A DNA stretch of 64,000 nt from an uncultured Erythrobacter sp. (GCA_947494705.1 CANLVN010000002.1:248001-312000), one strand, 5' to 3'. Numbered from the stretch's first letter, positions 38,800 through 49,052 are shown. Translations and numbers: made by a program. The notes: generated by a model not told the origin, from the sequence alone.

Positions 38800-39864
38800 C
38801 TAACCTTTAGCAGCATATCTCGCGATTTCCGTCAGGTCCTGCGCCAATAGCAGTTCAGCCGCCTGGCTGTTCGAGAGCAGGTTCTGGTGCAGCGCCACGA
38901 TGCGGGGCACCAAGCGATCCAGCCGCTTTTCGGGCTGGCCCCGACGCATCGGGCGCTGCCACAATTCGACCTGGTGGCGGATGTCACGCTCTTCCTTCCA
39001 GAAAATGCCCAGCCGCATCTTGGCGCCCCGGTCGAGATCGTCGAATGACCCGCGCGGGCCGAGCTGCGAGGCGATCTGCGCCACTTGCGCCACCCGCCGC
39101 TCTATGGCGAGCAAGAGGCCGACCGGGTTGAGGCCGAGTTCGCGCATGCGGCGCAATTCGCCGGGTAGCTTCTGCAATTCCCCGCCCAGGACCGCGTTCA
39201 CGACCGGGCCGAACCCCTCTTCCTCCGTGCCCGCGCCGATCGCTGCATAATCCTCGACCGAAGCGTTGCGCGGCGCCTGCGAAGAGGCATCGAGATAGAG
39301 CGCAAGCTTGTCGACTTCGCTCTGGGCCAGTCGCACGTCGAGGCCGCTGGCGCGCGCGATCCGCTCTGCCAGGTCGCCGCCCAGGCGCAGGCCCGCCGTG
39401 TCTGCCATCATCCGCACCGACGCTGCCACGCTCATCAGATCGGGCGGATAGAACATCGCGACAAGCGCATCCTTGCGCTTTTCCAGCAGCTTCGCGGTGC
39501 GCGACTTGTCGGTCGCCGAGGTGGCGACCACCAGAACCGGGGCAGCCTCGCCCGCGCCCGCTTCGTTGGTCTCGATCAGGGCCTTCAGCGCGTCATGCGC
39601 CTCATCGCCGCTGGCGCGCACGAAGATATGGCGGGCATCGCCGAAAAGTGAATTCGTTCGAGCCTCGTCCCCGAGCATTGCGGGATCGCGCTTGAGGTCG
39701 GCGCCCATGATCTCGACCCGTTCGCCCGCATTGGGCATTGCGGTCACGATCTTTTCGGCGGCTGCGCTGGCTCCGGCTTCATCGGGACCGCAGAAGAAGA
39801 AGATAGAAGCCTGCGATGCGGATTTCGGCAGGCCGCGGGCGAAGTCCTGTTGCTTGGCTTTCAT
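38800..39864 (-). CDS. holA: DNA polymerase III subunit delta
   Basis: 354-aa clamp-loader subunit that opens the beta sliding clamp. The N-terminus has FFFCGPDEAGASAAAEKI, the degenerate P-loop-like start of HolA, with domain III helices at the C-terminus (AAIGAGTEEEGFGPVVNAVLGGE). It stands 18 bp after lptE on the same strand, completing the sphingomonad order leuS-lptE-holA. Confidence 0.9.
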   Translation of the reverse strand: MKAKQQDFARGLPKSASQASIFFFCGPDEAGASAAAEKIVTAMPNAGERVEIMGADLKRDPAMLGDEARTNSLFGDARHIFVRASGDEAHDALKALIETNEAGAGEAAPVLVVATSATDKSRTAKLLEKRKDALVAMFYPPDLMSVAASVRMMADTAGLRLGGDLAERIARASGLDVRLAQSEVDKLALYLDASSQAPRNASVEDYAAIGAGTEEEGFGPVVNAVLGGELQKLPGELRRMRELGLNPVGLLLAIERRVAQVAQIASQLGPRGSFDDLDRGAKMRLGIFWKEERDIRHQVELWQRPMRRGQPEKRLDRLVPRIVALHQNLLSNSQAAELLLAQDLTEIARYAAKG

Positions 39865-39882
39865 CGGGCTCTCATCGGCCCT

Positions 39883-40389
39883 TCACTGCCCCGCCTCGCG
39901 CTGGCGGTTGCGCAAGGTCAGCGCGACCCGGCGCGTCATCCGGTCGGCGACATCGCGGGCGAGGTTTTCCAGCGCGGTCTGTTCGGCGGCGATGGTGGCG
40001 TATTCGCTGGAGACCACGTCGATCCCCGCATCCGATCCCGCCGTCGCATCGAGCAGGATTTCGCCGGTGGCCAGCTCGACGAGCTGGAACCGCGAGCGCA
40101 GGATACGCCGTTCGCGGCTGGTCGTGTCATCGTTGAGGACGCCCAGCGCCTCGAGCGAATCGTCGAGACGCACATCGAGCCGGTATTGCGCCGGAGCATC
40201 CCCGGCAACGCCGAACCTCTCCGTCAGGGCACTGTGCACGAGCCACCCGTCGCGCCCCGGAATCGGCGGAATATTCACCGCCGCCAGCCCCTGCGCCACC
40301 GGGCTCGACGCACCGCCACCATACATCGGTTGAAGGCCGCAGGCGGTCAACGGCGCGAGCGCCAGCAGGGCAGCGAACAGCCGCGTCAT
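39883..40389 (-). CDS. lptE: LPS-assembly lipoprotein LptE
   Basis: 168 aa with lipoprotein signal LTAC (Cys17) followed by GLQPMYGG, the typical LptE start GF/LxP-x-Y. It is the plug and chaperone of the LptD barrel for LPS insertion in the outer membrane. The start overlaps the leuS stop by 4 bp. With lptC and lptA 3 kb away, three Lpt genes are in this window. Confidence 0.9.
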   Translation of the reverse strand: MTRLFAALLALAPLTACGLQPMYGGGASSPVAQGLAAVNIPPIPGRDGWLVHSALTERFGVAGDAPAQYRLDVRLDDSLEALGVLNDDTTSRERRILRSRFQLVELATGEILLDATAGSDAGIDVVSSEYATIAAEQTALENLARDVADRMTRRVALTLRNRQREAGQ

Positions 40390-42890
40390 GTGACGATATT
40401 CACCAGTCGGTCGGGCACCACGATCACCTTGCGTATCTCCGCTCCGTCGATCGAACGCTGGACCTTCTCGGAGGCGAGCGCAAGCGCCTCGAGGTCCTCT
40501 TTCGATGCGCCTTTGGGCACGGTGAGCGTGTCGCGCAGCTTGCCCTTGTGCTGGACCGCAATGGTAACCTCGTCCTCGACGAGCATGGCCTCGTCGTGCT
40601 CTGGCCAGTGGGCATCGGCAATCAGGCCGGATGCCATACGCGCATGGGCTTCTTCGGCTAGGTGCGGCATCATCGGCGCAATCAGGTGCAGAATCGTGCG
40701 GATCGCGAAATTGCGGCTCTCGCTCGGCTTCGCCTTTTCCGCCGCGCCGGTCAGTTCGTAGATGCGCGCCACTGCCTTGTTGAAGGACAGCGCCTCGATA
40801 TCCTCGGCCACCGCGACTATCGCCTGGTGCGCCTTGCGGGCCAGCGCCTTGTCCTCACCGGTCGCCGTCTGGTCGATCTGGTCAAACAGCCGCCACAATC
40901 GCTGGACGAAGCGCCAGCAGCCCTCGATCCCGGCCTCGGACCACGGAAGGTCGCGTTCCGGAGGACTGTCGGACAGCATGAACCAGCGCACCGAGTCCGC
41001 GCCATATTTTTCGATGATGTTGTCCGGGTCGACGACGTTCTTCTTCGACTTCGACATCTTGACGACGCGGCCGGCGGTAACCGGTGCGCCATCCTCGATC
41101 CGAATCCAGTCTGCGCCGTCCTTGCGAACCTCGTCCGGCGAAAGCCAGCTGCCATCACCGAGGCTATAGGTCTCGTGCGTCACCATCCCCTGCGTGAACA
41201 GCGAGGCAAAGGGCTCTTTCACCTCGAACTTGCCCAGCCGCGCCAGAGCGCGCGTCCAGAAACGGGCGTAGAGCAGGTGCAGGATCGCGTGTTCGATCCC
41301 GCCAATATAATGCTCGACCGGCATCCACTTGGCGATCTCTTCGGGATCGAAAGGCTTGTCCTCTGGCTGCGAGGCGAAGCGCAGGAAATACCACGAGGAG
41401 TTGGTGAAGGTATCGAGCGTGTCGGTCTCGCGCCGCGCCTTGCCGCCGCAGGTGGGGCAGTCGACGTGCTTCCATGTCGGATGGCGCTCGAGCGGGTTGC
41501 CCGGCGTCTCGAAATCGACGTCCTCGGGCAGCTTGACCGGGAGCTGGTCCTTGGGGACCGGGACGATGCCGCAAGTCTCGCAATGGATGAACGGGATCGG
41601 CGTGCCCCAATAGCGCTGGCGCGAAACGCCCCAGTCGCGCAGGCGCCAAACGGTCGTGCCTTCGCCCCAGCCGCCATCTTCGGCCCGATTGATGACATCG
41701 GCCTTGGCATGCTCGACGCTCAGGCCGTTGAGGAAGTCCGAATGGATGATTACGCCATCGCCCGGCTCGGCCTCATCGCCCATCGGCGCGTCGGCGCTTT
41801 CGAGATCCTTTGCAACGACGCGCTGGATCGGCAGGTCATATTTGGTCGCGAATTCGAAGTCTCGCTGGTCGTGGCCGGGCACACCCATCACCGCGCCGGT
41901 GCCATAATCCATCAGCACGAAGTTCGCGATGAACACCGGCAGCGGCTCTCCGGTGAAGGGGTGCTTAGCGGTGATATCGGTGCGGTATCCCAGCTTCTCC
42001 GCGGTTTCGAGTGCGGCCGCGGTGGTCCCGCCGCGTTTGCACTCCTCGATGAAGGCGGCAACCGCCGGGTCATCGGCAAGGCCTTGCGAAATAGGGTGGT
42101 CGGCGGCGATGGCGCAAAAACTCGCGCCGAAGATCGTGTCGGGCCGCGTGGTGTAGACCGGCAGTTTCTCACCATTCGACAGCTCGAAGCTGAACTCCAG
42201 GCCCTGCGACTTGCCGATCCAGTTTTCCTGCATCAGCTTGACCTTTTCAGGCCAGTGGTCGAGCTCGCCCAGCCCGTCGAGCAGGTCCTCGGCAAAGTCC
42301 GTGATCTTGAGGAACCACTGGTCGAGCTTGCGCTTCTCGACTTCGGCACCCGAGCGCCAGCCCTTGCCGTCGATCACCTGTTCGTTGGCGAGCACGGTCA
42401 TGTCGACCGGGTCCCAGTTCACTTCGGACGAGCGGCGATAGACCATCCCGGCCTCGTACATGTCGAGGAACAGCGCCTGTTCGTGGCCGTAATATTCGGG
42501 GTCGCAGGTCGCGAATTCCCGGGTCCAGTCGAGCGCGAAGCCGATGCGCTTGAGCTGCGCCTTCATCGCCTCGATATTCGAACGGGTCCAACTGCCCGGA
42601 TGGACCTTCTTCTCCATCGCGGCGTTTTCCGCCGGCATCCCGAACGCGTCCCAGCCCATCGGGTGCAGCACTTCGTGTCCGCGCATCTTCTTGTAGCGCG
42701 CAAGCACGTCGCCCATCGTATAGTTGCGCACATGGCCCATGTGGATGCGCCCGCTGGGATAGGGGAACATCTCGAGCACGTAGCTCTTGGGCTTGTCGCT
42801 GTTCGAATCGGCGGTGAATGTGCCCGCCTCGTCCCACGCGCGCTGCCAGCGCCCGTCGGCGGAGGACGGATCGAATCGGTTATCGGTCAT
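40386..42890 (-). CDS. leuS: leucyl-tRNA synthetase
   Basis: 834-aa class-I aminoacyl-tRNA synthetase. HIGH-type motif [14 protein letters not shown] near residue 50, CP1 editing domain with [17 protein letters not shown] and a [13 protein letters not shown] threonine/aspartate editing site, a zinc-binding [16 protein letters not shown] region, and the KMSKS loop [12 protein letters not shown]. Anticodon-binding and C-terminal domains are complete. First gene of the leuS-lptE-holA operon; the DUF3576 gene lies 24 bp upstream on the same strand. Confidence 0.97.
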   Translation of the reverse strand: MTDNRFDPSSADGRWQRAWDEAGTFTADSNSDKPKSYVLEMFPYPSGRIHMGHVRNYTMGDVLARYKKMRGHEVLHPMGWDAFGMPAENAAMEKKVHPGSWTRSNIEAMKAQLKRIGFALDWTREFATCDPEYYGHEQALFLDMYEAGMVYRRSSEVNWDPVDMTVLANEQVIDGKGWRSGAEVEKRKLDQWFLKITDFAEDLLDGLGELDHWPEKVKLMQENWIGKSQGLEFSFELSNGEKLPVYTTRPDTIFGASFCAIAADHPISQGLADDPAVAAFIEECKRGGTTAAALETAEKLGYRTDITAKHPFTGEPLPVFIANFVLMDYGTGAVMGVPGHDQRDFEFATKYDLPIQRVVAKDLESADAPMGDEAEPGDGVIIHSDFLNGLSVEHAKADVINRAEDGGWGEGTTVWRLRDWGVSRQRYWGTPIPFIHCETCGIVPVPKDQLPVKLPEDVDFETPGNPLERHPTWKHVDCPTCGGKARRETDTLDTFTNSSWYFLRFASQPEDKPFDPEEIAKWMPVEHYIGGIEHAILHLLYARFWTRALARLGKFEVKEPFASLFTQGMVTHETYSLGDGSWLSPDEVRKDGADWIRIEDGAPVTAGRVVKMSKSKKNVVDPDNIIEKYGADSVRWFMLSDSPPERDLPWSEAGIEGCWRFVQRLWRLFDQIDQTATGEDKALARKAHQAIVAVAEDIEALSFNKAVARIYELTGAAEKAKPSESRNFAIRTILHLIAPMMPHLAEEAHARMASGLIADAHWPEHDEAMLVEDEVTIAVQHKGKLRDTLTVPKGASKEDLEALALASEKVQRSIDGAEIRKVIVVPDRLVNIVT

Positions 42891-42914
42891 GCGGAACCGC
42901 TAGTGCGAAACGGC

Positions 42915-43358
42915 TCAGCCCGCCACAGCCTTGCGGCGCAGATCGCGGGCGCGGGTGAGGATGATGTCTTCGAGCTTCTGGATCGTCGCCGCCTGGACGG
43001 GCGCTTCGACCCAGCCCGACCCTTGCGCAACCTGGCGCGAGGCCGCGACCCGCAGTGCATCGGCGCGCAGGTCCTGGTCGAGGATGGTGACGGTCACCTT
43101 GACCCGCTCATTCGGGTTCGACGGGTTTGCGTACCAGTCGGTCACGATCACACCGCCCGCGCTGTCGGTCGAAACCAGCGGCGCAAAGCTGAGCGTGTCG
43201 AGTGCGCCGCGCCACAGATAGGCGTTCACGCCGATCGTGTTGAGCTGGGCTGCAGCGAGTTCGGTCTTCGGACGGTCATTGCCGCCGCAGGCCGCGAGGC
43301 TGCCGATGGCAGCAGCGGCGATGGCAATGCGAAGCGGCGTATTGATTGCGCGTGTCAC
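42915..43358 (-). CDS. DUF3576 family lipoprotein
   Basis: 147 aa with a GTG start (GAGGA at proper spacing) and lipobox SLAAC (Cys24). NTIGVNAYLWRGALDTLSFAPL and YANPSNPNERVKVTV are the DUF3576 hallmarks; the family is alphaproteobacterial and its function unknown. Its conserved place directly upstream of leuS, which is seen here, suggests co-transcription with the LPS assembly genes. Confidence 0.88.
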   Translation of the reverse strand: MTRAINTPLRIAIAAAAIGSLAACGGNDRPKTELAAAQLNTIGVNAYLWRGALDTLSFAPLVSTDSAGGVIVTDWYANPSNPNERVKVTVTILDQDLRADALRVAASRQVAQGSGWVEAPVQAATIQKLEDIILTRARDLRRKAVAG

Positions 43359-43764
43359 GTAGAAAAGTCCTCGTTTCGTCCCTCGGTCCGTCGTTGCCCG
43401 CCTCTATAGCGGGCTGGGCATTCCCGACAAGACCAAGTCGGCCAGCCACTGTTGGCGGTTTGCAAGCGATTTGCAGGCGAGTCCAGCAGAGCCTTGCGGC
43501 AATGTACGGGGGCTTAACTGAGCCTGCGAATCGGCAATTGTGTGTGCCGGACGCAACAGGTCGATGCCTTACCAACACCGGGCTTGTGGAAAATATTGCA
43601 AGACCCGGTGGAACAGACCTAAGGTTTCTTCGTCGTATCAATGGATTCGGAGTCGCTCCGCATCCGACTCACACTGGGTTCAGGTACGATCCGCTTTAGT
43701 ACGGGCCGCCATTTTCGCCGTGGCTTTGCAAGGGTGGCAACAAGTCGAGTTTGGGCAGGGACAC
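43359..43764. other. 406-bp intergenic region between divergent genes
   Basis: No gene supported. It holds the promoters of the DUF3576/leuS operon (left) and the exported protein gene (right). Visible structure: a tandem 11-bp direct repeat TTTGCA[A/G]GCGA at 43459-43480, and a hairpin with GGAT/ATCC and CGGAG/CTCCG stems at 43642-43664 in the likely 5' leader of the right-hand gene. Confidence 0.5.
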
Positions 43765-44544
43765 ATGACGCACCGCATGAACACTCCGAAAGCAGGATCG
43801 CAGCGCAAGCTGCCGCTGCTCGGTGTGCTCGCGGCATTTGCGCTCGGCATCCCGTCGGCAGGCCTCGCGGTCGCCGGGCTGAACGAGACGAGCGTTTCCG
43901 AATCGGCCTCTTTCGGTTTCTTCACCCCGACTTCGGTCGACCCCGAACTCGCCGCCCGCGTCGCCGAAAAGGCGCGCGAACGTGGCATCCGCTTCACTCC
44001 TGCCGGCGCAAATGTCGCGCGCAGCGAACGCACTGTAACGGTTGCGGTCCGCATCGATGGCGATGCGGCCAAGGCAATCTCCGTGCGCACGGCAGCCGAC
44101 TCGGTTCCGGGCAAGGGCATCGGCATCGCCAGCCTCCCGGCAAACCGCTTCAACCTCGGCACCGCGCGCGGGTATCAAAGCTTTGCCCGCACTCAGATCG
44201 AACGGACAGGCGCGAGCGCCGTTTCGCTCGACAGCAGGCTGAGCAATCTCTCGGTCCCTGACCTTGCAGAATTCGCCCCTGAGCGTTCGAGCGCGCCCGA
44301 CAAGCCCAGTCGTCTTCAGCCGCGCATCGCGATCAAGGACACCAATCGTGCGGGCGCTTCGCCCAACACGCTCGACGCACTCTCCTCGCAGACGGTCGAT
44401 CTCGGCGGCAGCTATTCGCTGTCGCCCAATCTCGACGTGACCGCCGGTGTGCGCCTGTCGCAGGAACGCGACCGGATCGATCCGCTGACCAATTCGGTGC
44501 AGGACAGCCAAGCCGTCTACGTGGGCACGCAGATCCGCTTCTGA
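43765..44544 (+). CDS. exported protein of unknown function with beta-barrel-like C-terminus
   Basis: 259 aa. The signal peptide spans about residues 1-38 (LGVLAAFALGIPSAGLAVAG). The middle is polar and Ser/Ala/Arg-rich. The last 60 residues (VDLGGSYSLSPNLDVTAGVRLSQERDRI, then VYVGTQIRF) alternate like two or three outer-membrane strands and end in Phe, the usual BAM recognition residue, so an outer-membrane location is likely. Family not recognised. ATG 43765 is preceded by AGGGA; the frame is open to 43540. A textbook terminator follows. Confidence 0.7.
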   Translation: MTHRMNTPKAGSQRKLPLLGVLAAFALGIPSAGLAVAGLNETSVSESASFGFFTPTSVDPELAARVAEKARERGIRFTPAGANVARSERTVTVAVRIDGDAAKAISVRTAADSVPGKGIGIASLPANRFNLGTARGYQSFARTQIERTGASAVSLDSRLSNLSVPDLAEFAPERSSAPDKPSRLQPRIAIKDTNRAGASPNTLDALSSQTVDLGGSYSLSPNLDVTAGVRLSQERDRIDPLTNSVQDSQAVYVGTQIRF

Positions 44545-44590
44545 TCGCACAAGCTGGCCAGGCCAGTTCTTCAGACGTCCGATCAAGAGA

Positions 44591-44612
44591 CCCTGCTTCG
44601 GCAGGGTTTTTT
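44591..44612 (+). terminator. intrinsic terminator with TTCG tetraloop
   Basis: CCCTGC-TTCG-GCAGGG followed directly by TTTTTT; 46 bp after the exported-protein stop and before phaB. Confidence 0.95.
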
Positions 44613-44668
44613 GTTGCCTGTCGCAATGGCGCAGTTACGGTTGGGCCAAATAGGACGGGAGATGTGAT

Positions 44669-45391
44669 ATGGGTAGAGTGGCGATTGTAACCGGGGGAAC
44701 GCGCGGTATCGGGGAGGCGATCTGCCACCGCCTCAAGAAGCAGGGCCACACGGTCATCGCCAATTACGGCGGCAATGACGAAAAGGCGAAGGCCTTTGCC
44801 GACGAAACCGGAATCGCCGTGCGCAAATGGGATGTCGGCGATCACGAGGCCTGCCTTGAGGGATGCGCCAGCGTCGAGGAAGAATTCGGACCTGTCGACA
44901 TCGTCATCAATAATGCCGGGATCACCCGCGACGGCACCCTCCACAAGATGACCTTCGACGACTGGAACGACGTCATGCGGGTCAATCTGGGCGGGTGTTT
45001 CAACATGGCCAAGGCGACCTTCCCCGGCATGCGCGAGCGCAAGTGGGGCCGGATCGTCAATATCGGCTCGATCAACGGGCAGATGGGGCAATACGGGCAG
45101 GTCAATTACGCCGCGGCGAAATCGGGCATCCACGGCTTTACCAAGGCGTTGGCGCAGGAAGGCGCGAAATTCGGGGTTACCGTCAACGCCATCGCGCCGG
45201 GCTACGTCGACACCGACATGGTCGCTGCCGTGCCGGATGCCGTGCTCGAAAAGATCGTCGCCAAGATTCCGGTCGGCCGCCTTGGCCATGCAGAGGAAAT
45301 CGCTCGCGGCGTTGCCTTTCTGACCAGCGACAATGGTGCCTTCGTCACCGGCTCTACCATGAGCATCAATGGCGGCCAGCACATGTATTGA
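44669..45391 (+). CDS. phaB: acetoacetyl-CoA reductase (NADPH)
   Basis: 240-aa short-chain dehydrogenase reducing acetoacetyl-CoA to (R)-3-hydroxybutyryl-CoA, the PHB monomer. Cofactor motif TGGTRGIGEAI, NNAG at residues about 87-90, catalytic Ser in NIGSINGQMGQ, Tyr147 and Lys151 in NYAAAKSG. NGQMGQYGQVNY is the PhaB-specific substrate loop, separating it from FabG. Alone here, flanked by a terminator upstream and a convergent EcsC gene downstream. Confidence 0.93.
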   Translation: MGRVAIVTGGTRGIGEAICHRLKKQGHTVIANYGGNDEKAKAFADETGIAVRKWDVGDHEACLEGCASVEEEFGPVDIVINNAGITRDGTLHKMTFDDWNDVMRVNLGGCFNMAKATFPGMRERKWGRIVNIGSINGQMGQYGQVNYAAAKSGIHGFTKALAQEGAKFGVTVNAIAPGYVDTDMVAAVPDAVLEKIVAKIPVGRLGHAEEIARGVAFLTSDNGAFVTGSTMSINGGQHMY

Positions 45392-45413
45392 CCCGTCGCT
45401 GACGGGCGCGGCG

Positions 45414-46154
45414 TCACACGGTGGCGGGCAGCCCTTCGGCGCGCTTCAATGCGCGGGCCTGGAATGCGAAGCGTGCGGCCTTGCCGACATCGGACTGGAA
45501 CGAGGAATTCACCAGCCCGCCGACGATCGACCCGGCGAGGGGCACGACCATGCCCAGCCTGCTGCGAAACGCGCTGAAGGCGATGGCGCGCGAGATGCGT
45601 TCGACCGCCTGATCGACCAGCGGCACGATCGTATCGTCGCCGGAAATGAGCAGGGCTCCGTCGGCGCCGATCCGTCCCTCGATCTCGGCGATGCGCTGGG
45701 CGCGCAGCTCTTCGCCGTCGAGCGCGGCGAGTTCGAGCACCTGCAGGCGGAACATCTTCTCTTCCTCGCCTTCGCCGTCGAAGCCGAACGCGCGGCCCGT
45801 GTCGCGGATCGAGCGAAGTGCGATGGCGAGCGTTGCGGGAATATCCGCACCCATGGTCAGCGCGCCGCCAAGGCCCGCCGCCGCTCCGGTCGAGGCATTT
45901 ACGCCCTGAGCCGTGCGGGACACCCGCTTTGCCGCGCGGTGCGCAGCCTCGAGGTCGAGCGGATCGTGGTCGAATTCGGTAAGAGCGGGCATCCCGACGG
46001 CCTTGTCGATGCCCTTGAGCACGGTCTTGACCATGCCGGACGGGACCATGTCGCCCAGCGCCTTCCCCATCGGATGGGTGAATCGCTCGATCCCGCGACC
46101 CAGACGGGAAGGGGTCGAGTTACGATAGCGCTCTTGCTCGCGTTGTATATCCAT
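45414..46154 (-). CDS. EcsC family protein
   Basis: 246 aa. The stretch THPMGKALGDMVPSGMVKTVLKGIDKAVG and the later ATGAAAGLGGALTMGADIPATLAIALRSI helix are EcsC-family features, with a hydrophobic GMVVPLAGSIVGGLVNSSF helix near the end. In Bacillus, EcsC is named from an ABC operon, but its function is unknown. Convergent with phaB and divergent from the PilZ gene. Confidence 0.85.
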   Translation of the reverse strand: MDIQREQERYRNSTPSRLGRGIERFTHPMGKALGDMVPSGMVKTVLKGIDKAVGMPALTEFDHDPLDLEAAHRAAKRVSRTAQGVNASTGAAAGLGGALTMGADIPATLAIALRSIRDTGRAFGFDGEGEEEKMFRLQVLELAALDGEELRAQRIAEIEGRIGADGALLISGDDTIVPLVDQAVERISRAIAFSAFRSRLGMVVPLAGSIVGGLVNSSFQSDVGKAARFAFQARALKRAEGLPATV

Positions 46155-46335
46155 ACATGATCAATCGCCGGCGACGCGCGCGGTTCCTGAGCATGTAGTG
46201 TTATAGGGATCAGGCCGAACCGCCGAGAGGCTTGTTTGTAAACCAAATCTTAACTGCGTTCGGCTAGTTTCGCTTAGGGAATCGCTCGATTCTCATCCGG
46301 GGTTTGCATTTCTGCGGGGGGCAGGAGGAACGACG

Positions 46336-46998
46336 GTGGACAAGCGAACAAAGCAACGGGTGATCCCGACCGACACGGACGGGGTAGAGACCCATTACAC
46401 ACACGGCGCGGCGATGAAGCTGCGCCGGGCCAAGCTCGTGTGCCAGTCGGGCGAGTATCTCACCCTGATCCGCGACGTTTCGGAAATCGGCATCGGCCTT
46501 GGCTTTTGCCACGAGGTTCCGCCCGAACCGCGCACGCTGCTGCAATTATCCAATGACTTCACCTACCCGGTAGAGCGGGTCTGGACCGGGCAGCGACAGG
46601 CGGGATACCGGTTTGCCGGAAGCATCAGCCTGAACGAGTTCCTGCGCGAGCAATCGCCCTTCCCCAACCGTCCGCTGCGGCTGCAATTCTCCGCACCGGT
46701 GCGCATTCAGGACCGCACCCAGGTCTTTGACGCGCGGTTGCTCGACCTGTCCTGCGGCGGCGCCAAGCTGGCATCACCGGCCAAGGTCGAGACCGGACGG
46801 CTGATCAGCTTCACGATAGAGGGTATGGAGCCCCAACTGGCGCAGGTTCGCTGGGGCGCGGACGGCAAGTTCGGCGTCAGTTTCCACCACCCGCTCACGA
46901 CCGAGGAATTCTCGCTGGCAGCCTTGCGGCACCAGCCCTTCGACAAGACGCGCTCAAGCGGTTTCTCACGCCTGCTGGCAAAAGCACGCGCGGCCTAA
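46336..46998 (+). CDS. tandem PilZ-domain protein
   Basis: 220 aa with a GTG start behind AGGAGGA. Two PilZ-like halves: the first ends in RDVSEIGIGLGF (about 48-59), the second in LDLSCGGAKLAS (about 137-148), both matching the D/NxSxxG element. The RxxxR element needed for c-di-GMP binding is not clear before either one, so binding is uncertain. Cytoplasmic. A GGDEF/EAL protein is encoded 3 kb away at 50-52.3 kb. Confidence 0.82.
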   Translation: MDKRTKQRVIPTDTDGVETHYTHGAAMKLRRAKLVCQSGEYLTLIRDVSEIGIGLGFCHEVPPEPRTLLQLSNDFTYPVERVWTGQRQAGYRFAGSISLNEFLREQSPFPNRPLRLQFSAPVRIQDRTQVFDARLLDLSCGGAKLASPAKVETGRLISFTIEGMEPQLAQVRWGADGKFGVSFHHPLTTEEFSLAALRHQPFDKTRSSGFSRLLAKARAA

Positions 46999-47063
46999 GC
47001 CAACCGTCTTCGGCACTAAATTTTCAGTATCGCGCATCGCGGATGGTGATTATCGCATAGAGG

Positions 47064-47321
47064 ATGCGACCGGCTCCCTCGTCCACGCCCTATCATCCGC
47101 CAGTCAAGCGCTCGATCCAGATCGACGGTCACAAGACCTCGATCAGTTTGGAACCGGTTTTCTGGGAGATGCTGCGCGCTGCGGCTCAGCGAGAGGGGGA
47201 AGCGATCAACGCGCTCGTCGCGCGGATCGATGCCGAACGGATCGGGGCCGAGACCCCGCCCGGGCTGGCTAGCGCGATCCGTGTCTGGCTGGTTAGCCAG
47301 ACCGGACCGCACCTACCTTAA
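47064..47321 (+). CDS. ribbon-helix-helix domain protein
   Basis: 85 aa. KRSIQIDGHKTSISLEPVFWEMLRAAAQREGEAINALVARID is the RHH_4-type fold (one beta strand and two helices), probably DNA binding. No toxin gene neighbours it, so an antitoxin role is not supported. Its stop abuts a 14-bp AT-rich palindrome (47328-47341) shared with the convergent small gene. Confidence 0.75.
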   Translation: MRPAPSSTPYHPPVKRSIQIDGHKTSISLEPVFWEMLRAAAQREGEAINALVARIDAERIGAETPPGLASAIRVWLVSQTGPHLP

Positions 47322-47327
47322 ATACGA

Positions 47328-47341
47328 AAATACTAGTATTT
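47328..47341. terminator. AT-rich palindrome between convergent small genes
   Basis: AAATACTAGTATTT is a perfect palindrome lying over the stop of the minus-strand gene (TAG at 47335-47333). It may act in both directions; there is no GC-rich stem, so this is weak. Confidence 0.3.
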
Positions 47342-47557
47342 CGCGGTCGCGTCGCTTGCCGGGAAGGTTTCGTCGAGCGCTTCGTCCTGCTTCGACATCG
47401 TGTCCTTTGTCGCCGTTGCATCTGCACCGGCATTGCGGACCGAACCCTCAGGTTCGCCTTCGGCAAAAGCGACGCCGTTCCTGTCGGTGCGCTTCTTCTG
47501 GAAAAGCCTGTAGCCGCCAAATCCGATCGCGCCGAGCGCTGCCATTCTCAATAACAT
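47333..47557 (-). CDS. small membrane-anchored protein of unknown function
   Basis: 74 aa. Short hydrophobic N-terminus (LLRMAALGAIGFGGYRLF), then a polar tail (EGEPEGSVRNAGADAT) and a DEALDETFPASDATAKY C-terminus. The DETFPASDP-like ending recurs in small sphingomonad proteins, in my recollection. ATG 47557 has GGAG at 8 nt; a TTG start at 47587 would add 10 residues. Function unknown. Confidence 0.65.
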   Translation of the reverse strand: MLLRMAALGAIGFGGYRLFQKKRTDRNGVAFAEGEPEGSVRNAGADATATKDTMSKQDEALDETFPASDATAKY

Positions 47558-47658
47558 AGTCGTTCTCCGTTGGTTGTCTTCAAACAACCGACGCTTGGGA
47601 ATGGTGCTTTGTTCCTCGGTTCGCAGCGAAGACGCGACGAGCAGCGGCGAAACCGTGG

Positions 47659-48942
47659 CTAGTCGTCGCCTACACGCTGGATATCGGCACCGACCAGCTG
47701 CAGCTTTTCCTCGAGCCGCTCATAACCGCGATCGAGGTGATAGATGCGCCGCACCGTCGTCTCGCCCTCGGCAGCGAGCGCGGCGATGATAAGGCTCATC
47801 GACGCGCGCAGGTCGGTCGCCATGACTTCCGCGCCGGTCAGGTCCGCCGGACCCTTTACGATCGCCGTGCGTCCCTCGGTCGAGATGTCCGCGCCCATAC
47901 GGGCGAGTTCGGGAACGTGCATGAAACGGTTCTCGAAGATCGTCTCCTTGAGAACGCTGGTGCCTTCCGCCTTGGTCAGCAGGCTCATCAGCTGTGCCTG
48001 CATGTCGGTGGCGAGGCCCGGGAAGGGGGCAGTGGTGAGGTCAGTGGGCTTGAGCGCGCCATTTGCAGCGACGCTGACGCCCTTCTTGTCCTCTTCGATA
48101 TGCAGGCCGATATTGCGCAGCGCGTGGATGGTGGAGGCCATGTCGTGCGCGTTGGCGCCTTCCAGCCGCACTTCACCCCCGGTAATCGCCGCCGCGCAGG
48201 CATAGGAGCCGGCCTCGATCCGGTCGGCCATCACGCGATAGGTCGCGCCATGCAGCCGATCGACCCCGTGGATGGTGAGGTCGCTCGTGCCGATTCCCTC
48301 GATCTCCGCACCCATTGCGCTCAGGAGGTTGCAAAGGTCGACGATCTCTGGCTCGCGTGCGGCGTTGAACAGCCGGCTGGTGCCGTTGGCCAGAACGGCG
48401 GTCATCAGCGCATTCTCGGTCGCGCCGACGCTGACTACGGGGAAGTCGAAGTCCCCGCCGGGCAGACCGCCATCGGGCTGCATCGCCTTTACATAGCCCT
48501 GCGTCAGTTCGATCTCCGCCCCGAACGCCTCGAGCGCCTTGAGATGGAGGTCGATGGGCCGGTTGCCGATCGCACAGCCGCCGGGCATCGACACGGTTGC
48601 CTCGCCCATGCGCGCGAGCATCGGGCCGAGCACCAGGATCGAGGCGCGCATCTTGCGCACGAGATCGTAGGGCGCGACGGTCGAGGTGATGCGCGATGCT
48701 TCGAAGGTGACGACCCGGCCGAACTCCTCGGCGCGCTTGCCGTGGATCTCGGTCGAGATGCCGAATTGCGTCATCAGGTGCTGGAACCCGTCGATATCGG
48801 CAAGTCGCGGCAGGTTGCGCAGGGTCATCGGCTCTTCGGTCAGAAGGGCGCAGGGAATAAGCGTGAGCGCGGCGTTCTTCGCGCCCGAGATCGGGATCGT
48901 GCCCGACAGGCGGTTGCCGCCGCGAATGATCAGTTTGTCCAT
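47659..48942 (-). CDS. murA: UDP-N-acetylglucosamine 1-carboxyvinyltransferase
   Basis: 427 aa; the first committed peptidoglycan step (PEP plus UDP-GlcNAc). The opening [25 protein letters not shown] is the family signature with the catalytic Lys-Asn pair; the active-site loop has Cys123 in [15 protein letters not shown], the fosfomycin target (Asp in resistant enzymes). The start at 48942 gives MDKLIIRGG; the frame is open to 49032. Divergent from galU with 110 bp between. Confidence 0.97.
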   Translation of the reverse strand: MDKLIIRGGNRLSGTIPISGAKNAALTLIPCALLTEEPMTLRNLPRLADIDGFQHLMTQFGISTEIHGKRAEEFGRVVTFEASRITSTVAPYDLVRKMRASILVLGPMLARMGEATVSMPGGCAIGNRPIDLHLKALEAFGAEIELTQGYVKAMQPDGGLPGGDFDFPVVSVGATENALMTAVLANGTSRLFNAAREPEIVDLCNLLSAMGAEIEGIGTSDLTIHGVDRLHGATYRVMADRIEAGSYACAAAITGGEVRLEGANAHDMASTIHALRNIGLHIEEDKKGVSVAANGALKPTDLTTAPFPGLATDMQAQLMSLLTKAEGTSVLKETIFENRFMHVPELARMGADISTEGRTAIVKGPADLTGAEVMATDLRASMSLIIAALAAEGETTVRRIYHLDRGYERLEEKLQLVGADIQRVGDD

Positions 48943-49052
48943 GGCATCCGTCCTTAGCGAAACGCGCGGCCCGCGCAACATGCGCGCCATTGACCTTGCG
49001 TCGCGGGCAAGGCACGTCGCTTGGTAAGCCAACTTAAATCTGGAGATCCCCC

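Noticed and set aside
40662..43409. 915-codon plus-strand open frame opposite leuS and the DUF3576 gene
   Set aside because: leuS has all class-I synthetase motifs on the minus strand; the antisense frame shows only composition-driven sequence.
43346..43699. Possible 117-aa gene in the 406-bp divergent region
   Set aside because: No ribosome-binding site, no recognisable fold, and it overlaps the DUF3576 start and likely promoters.
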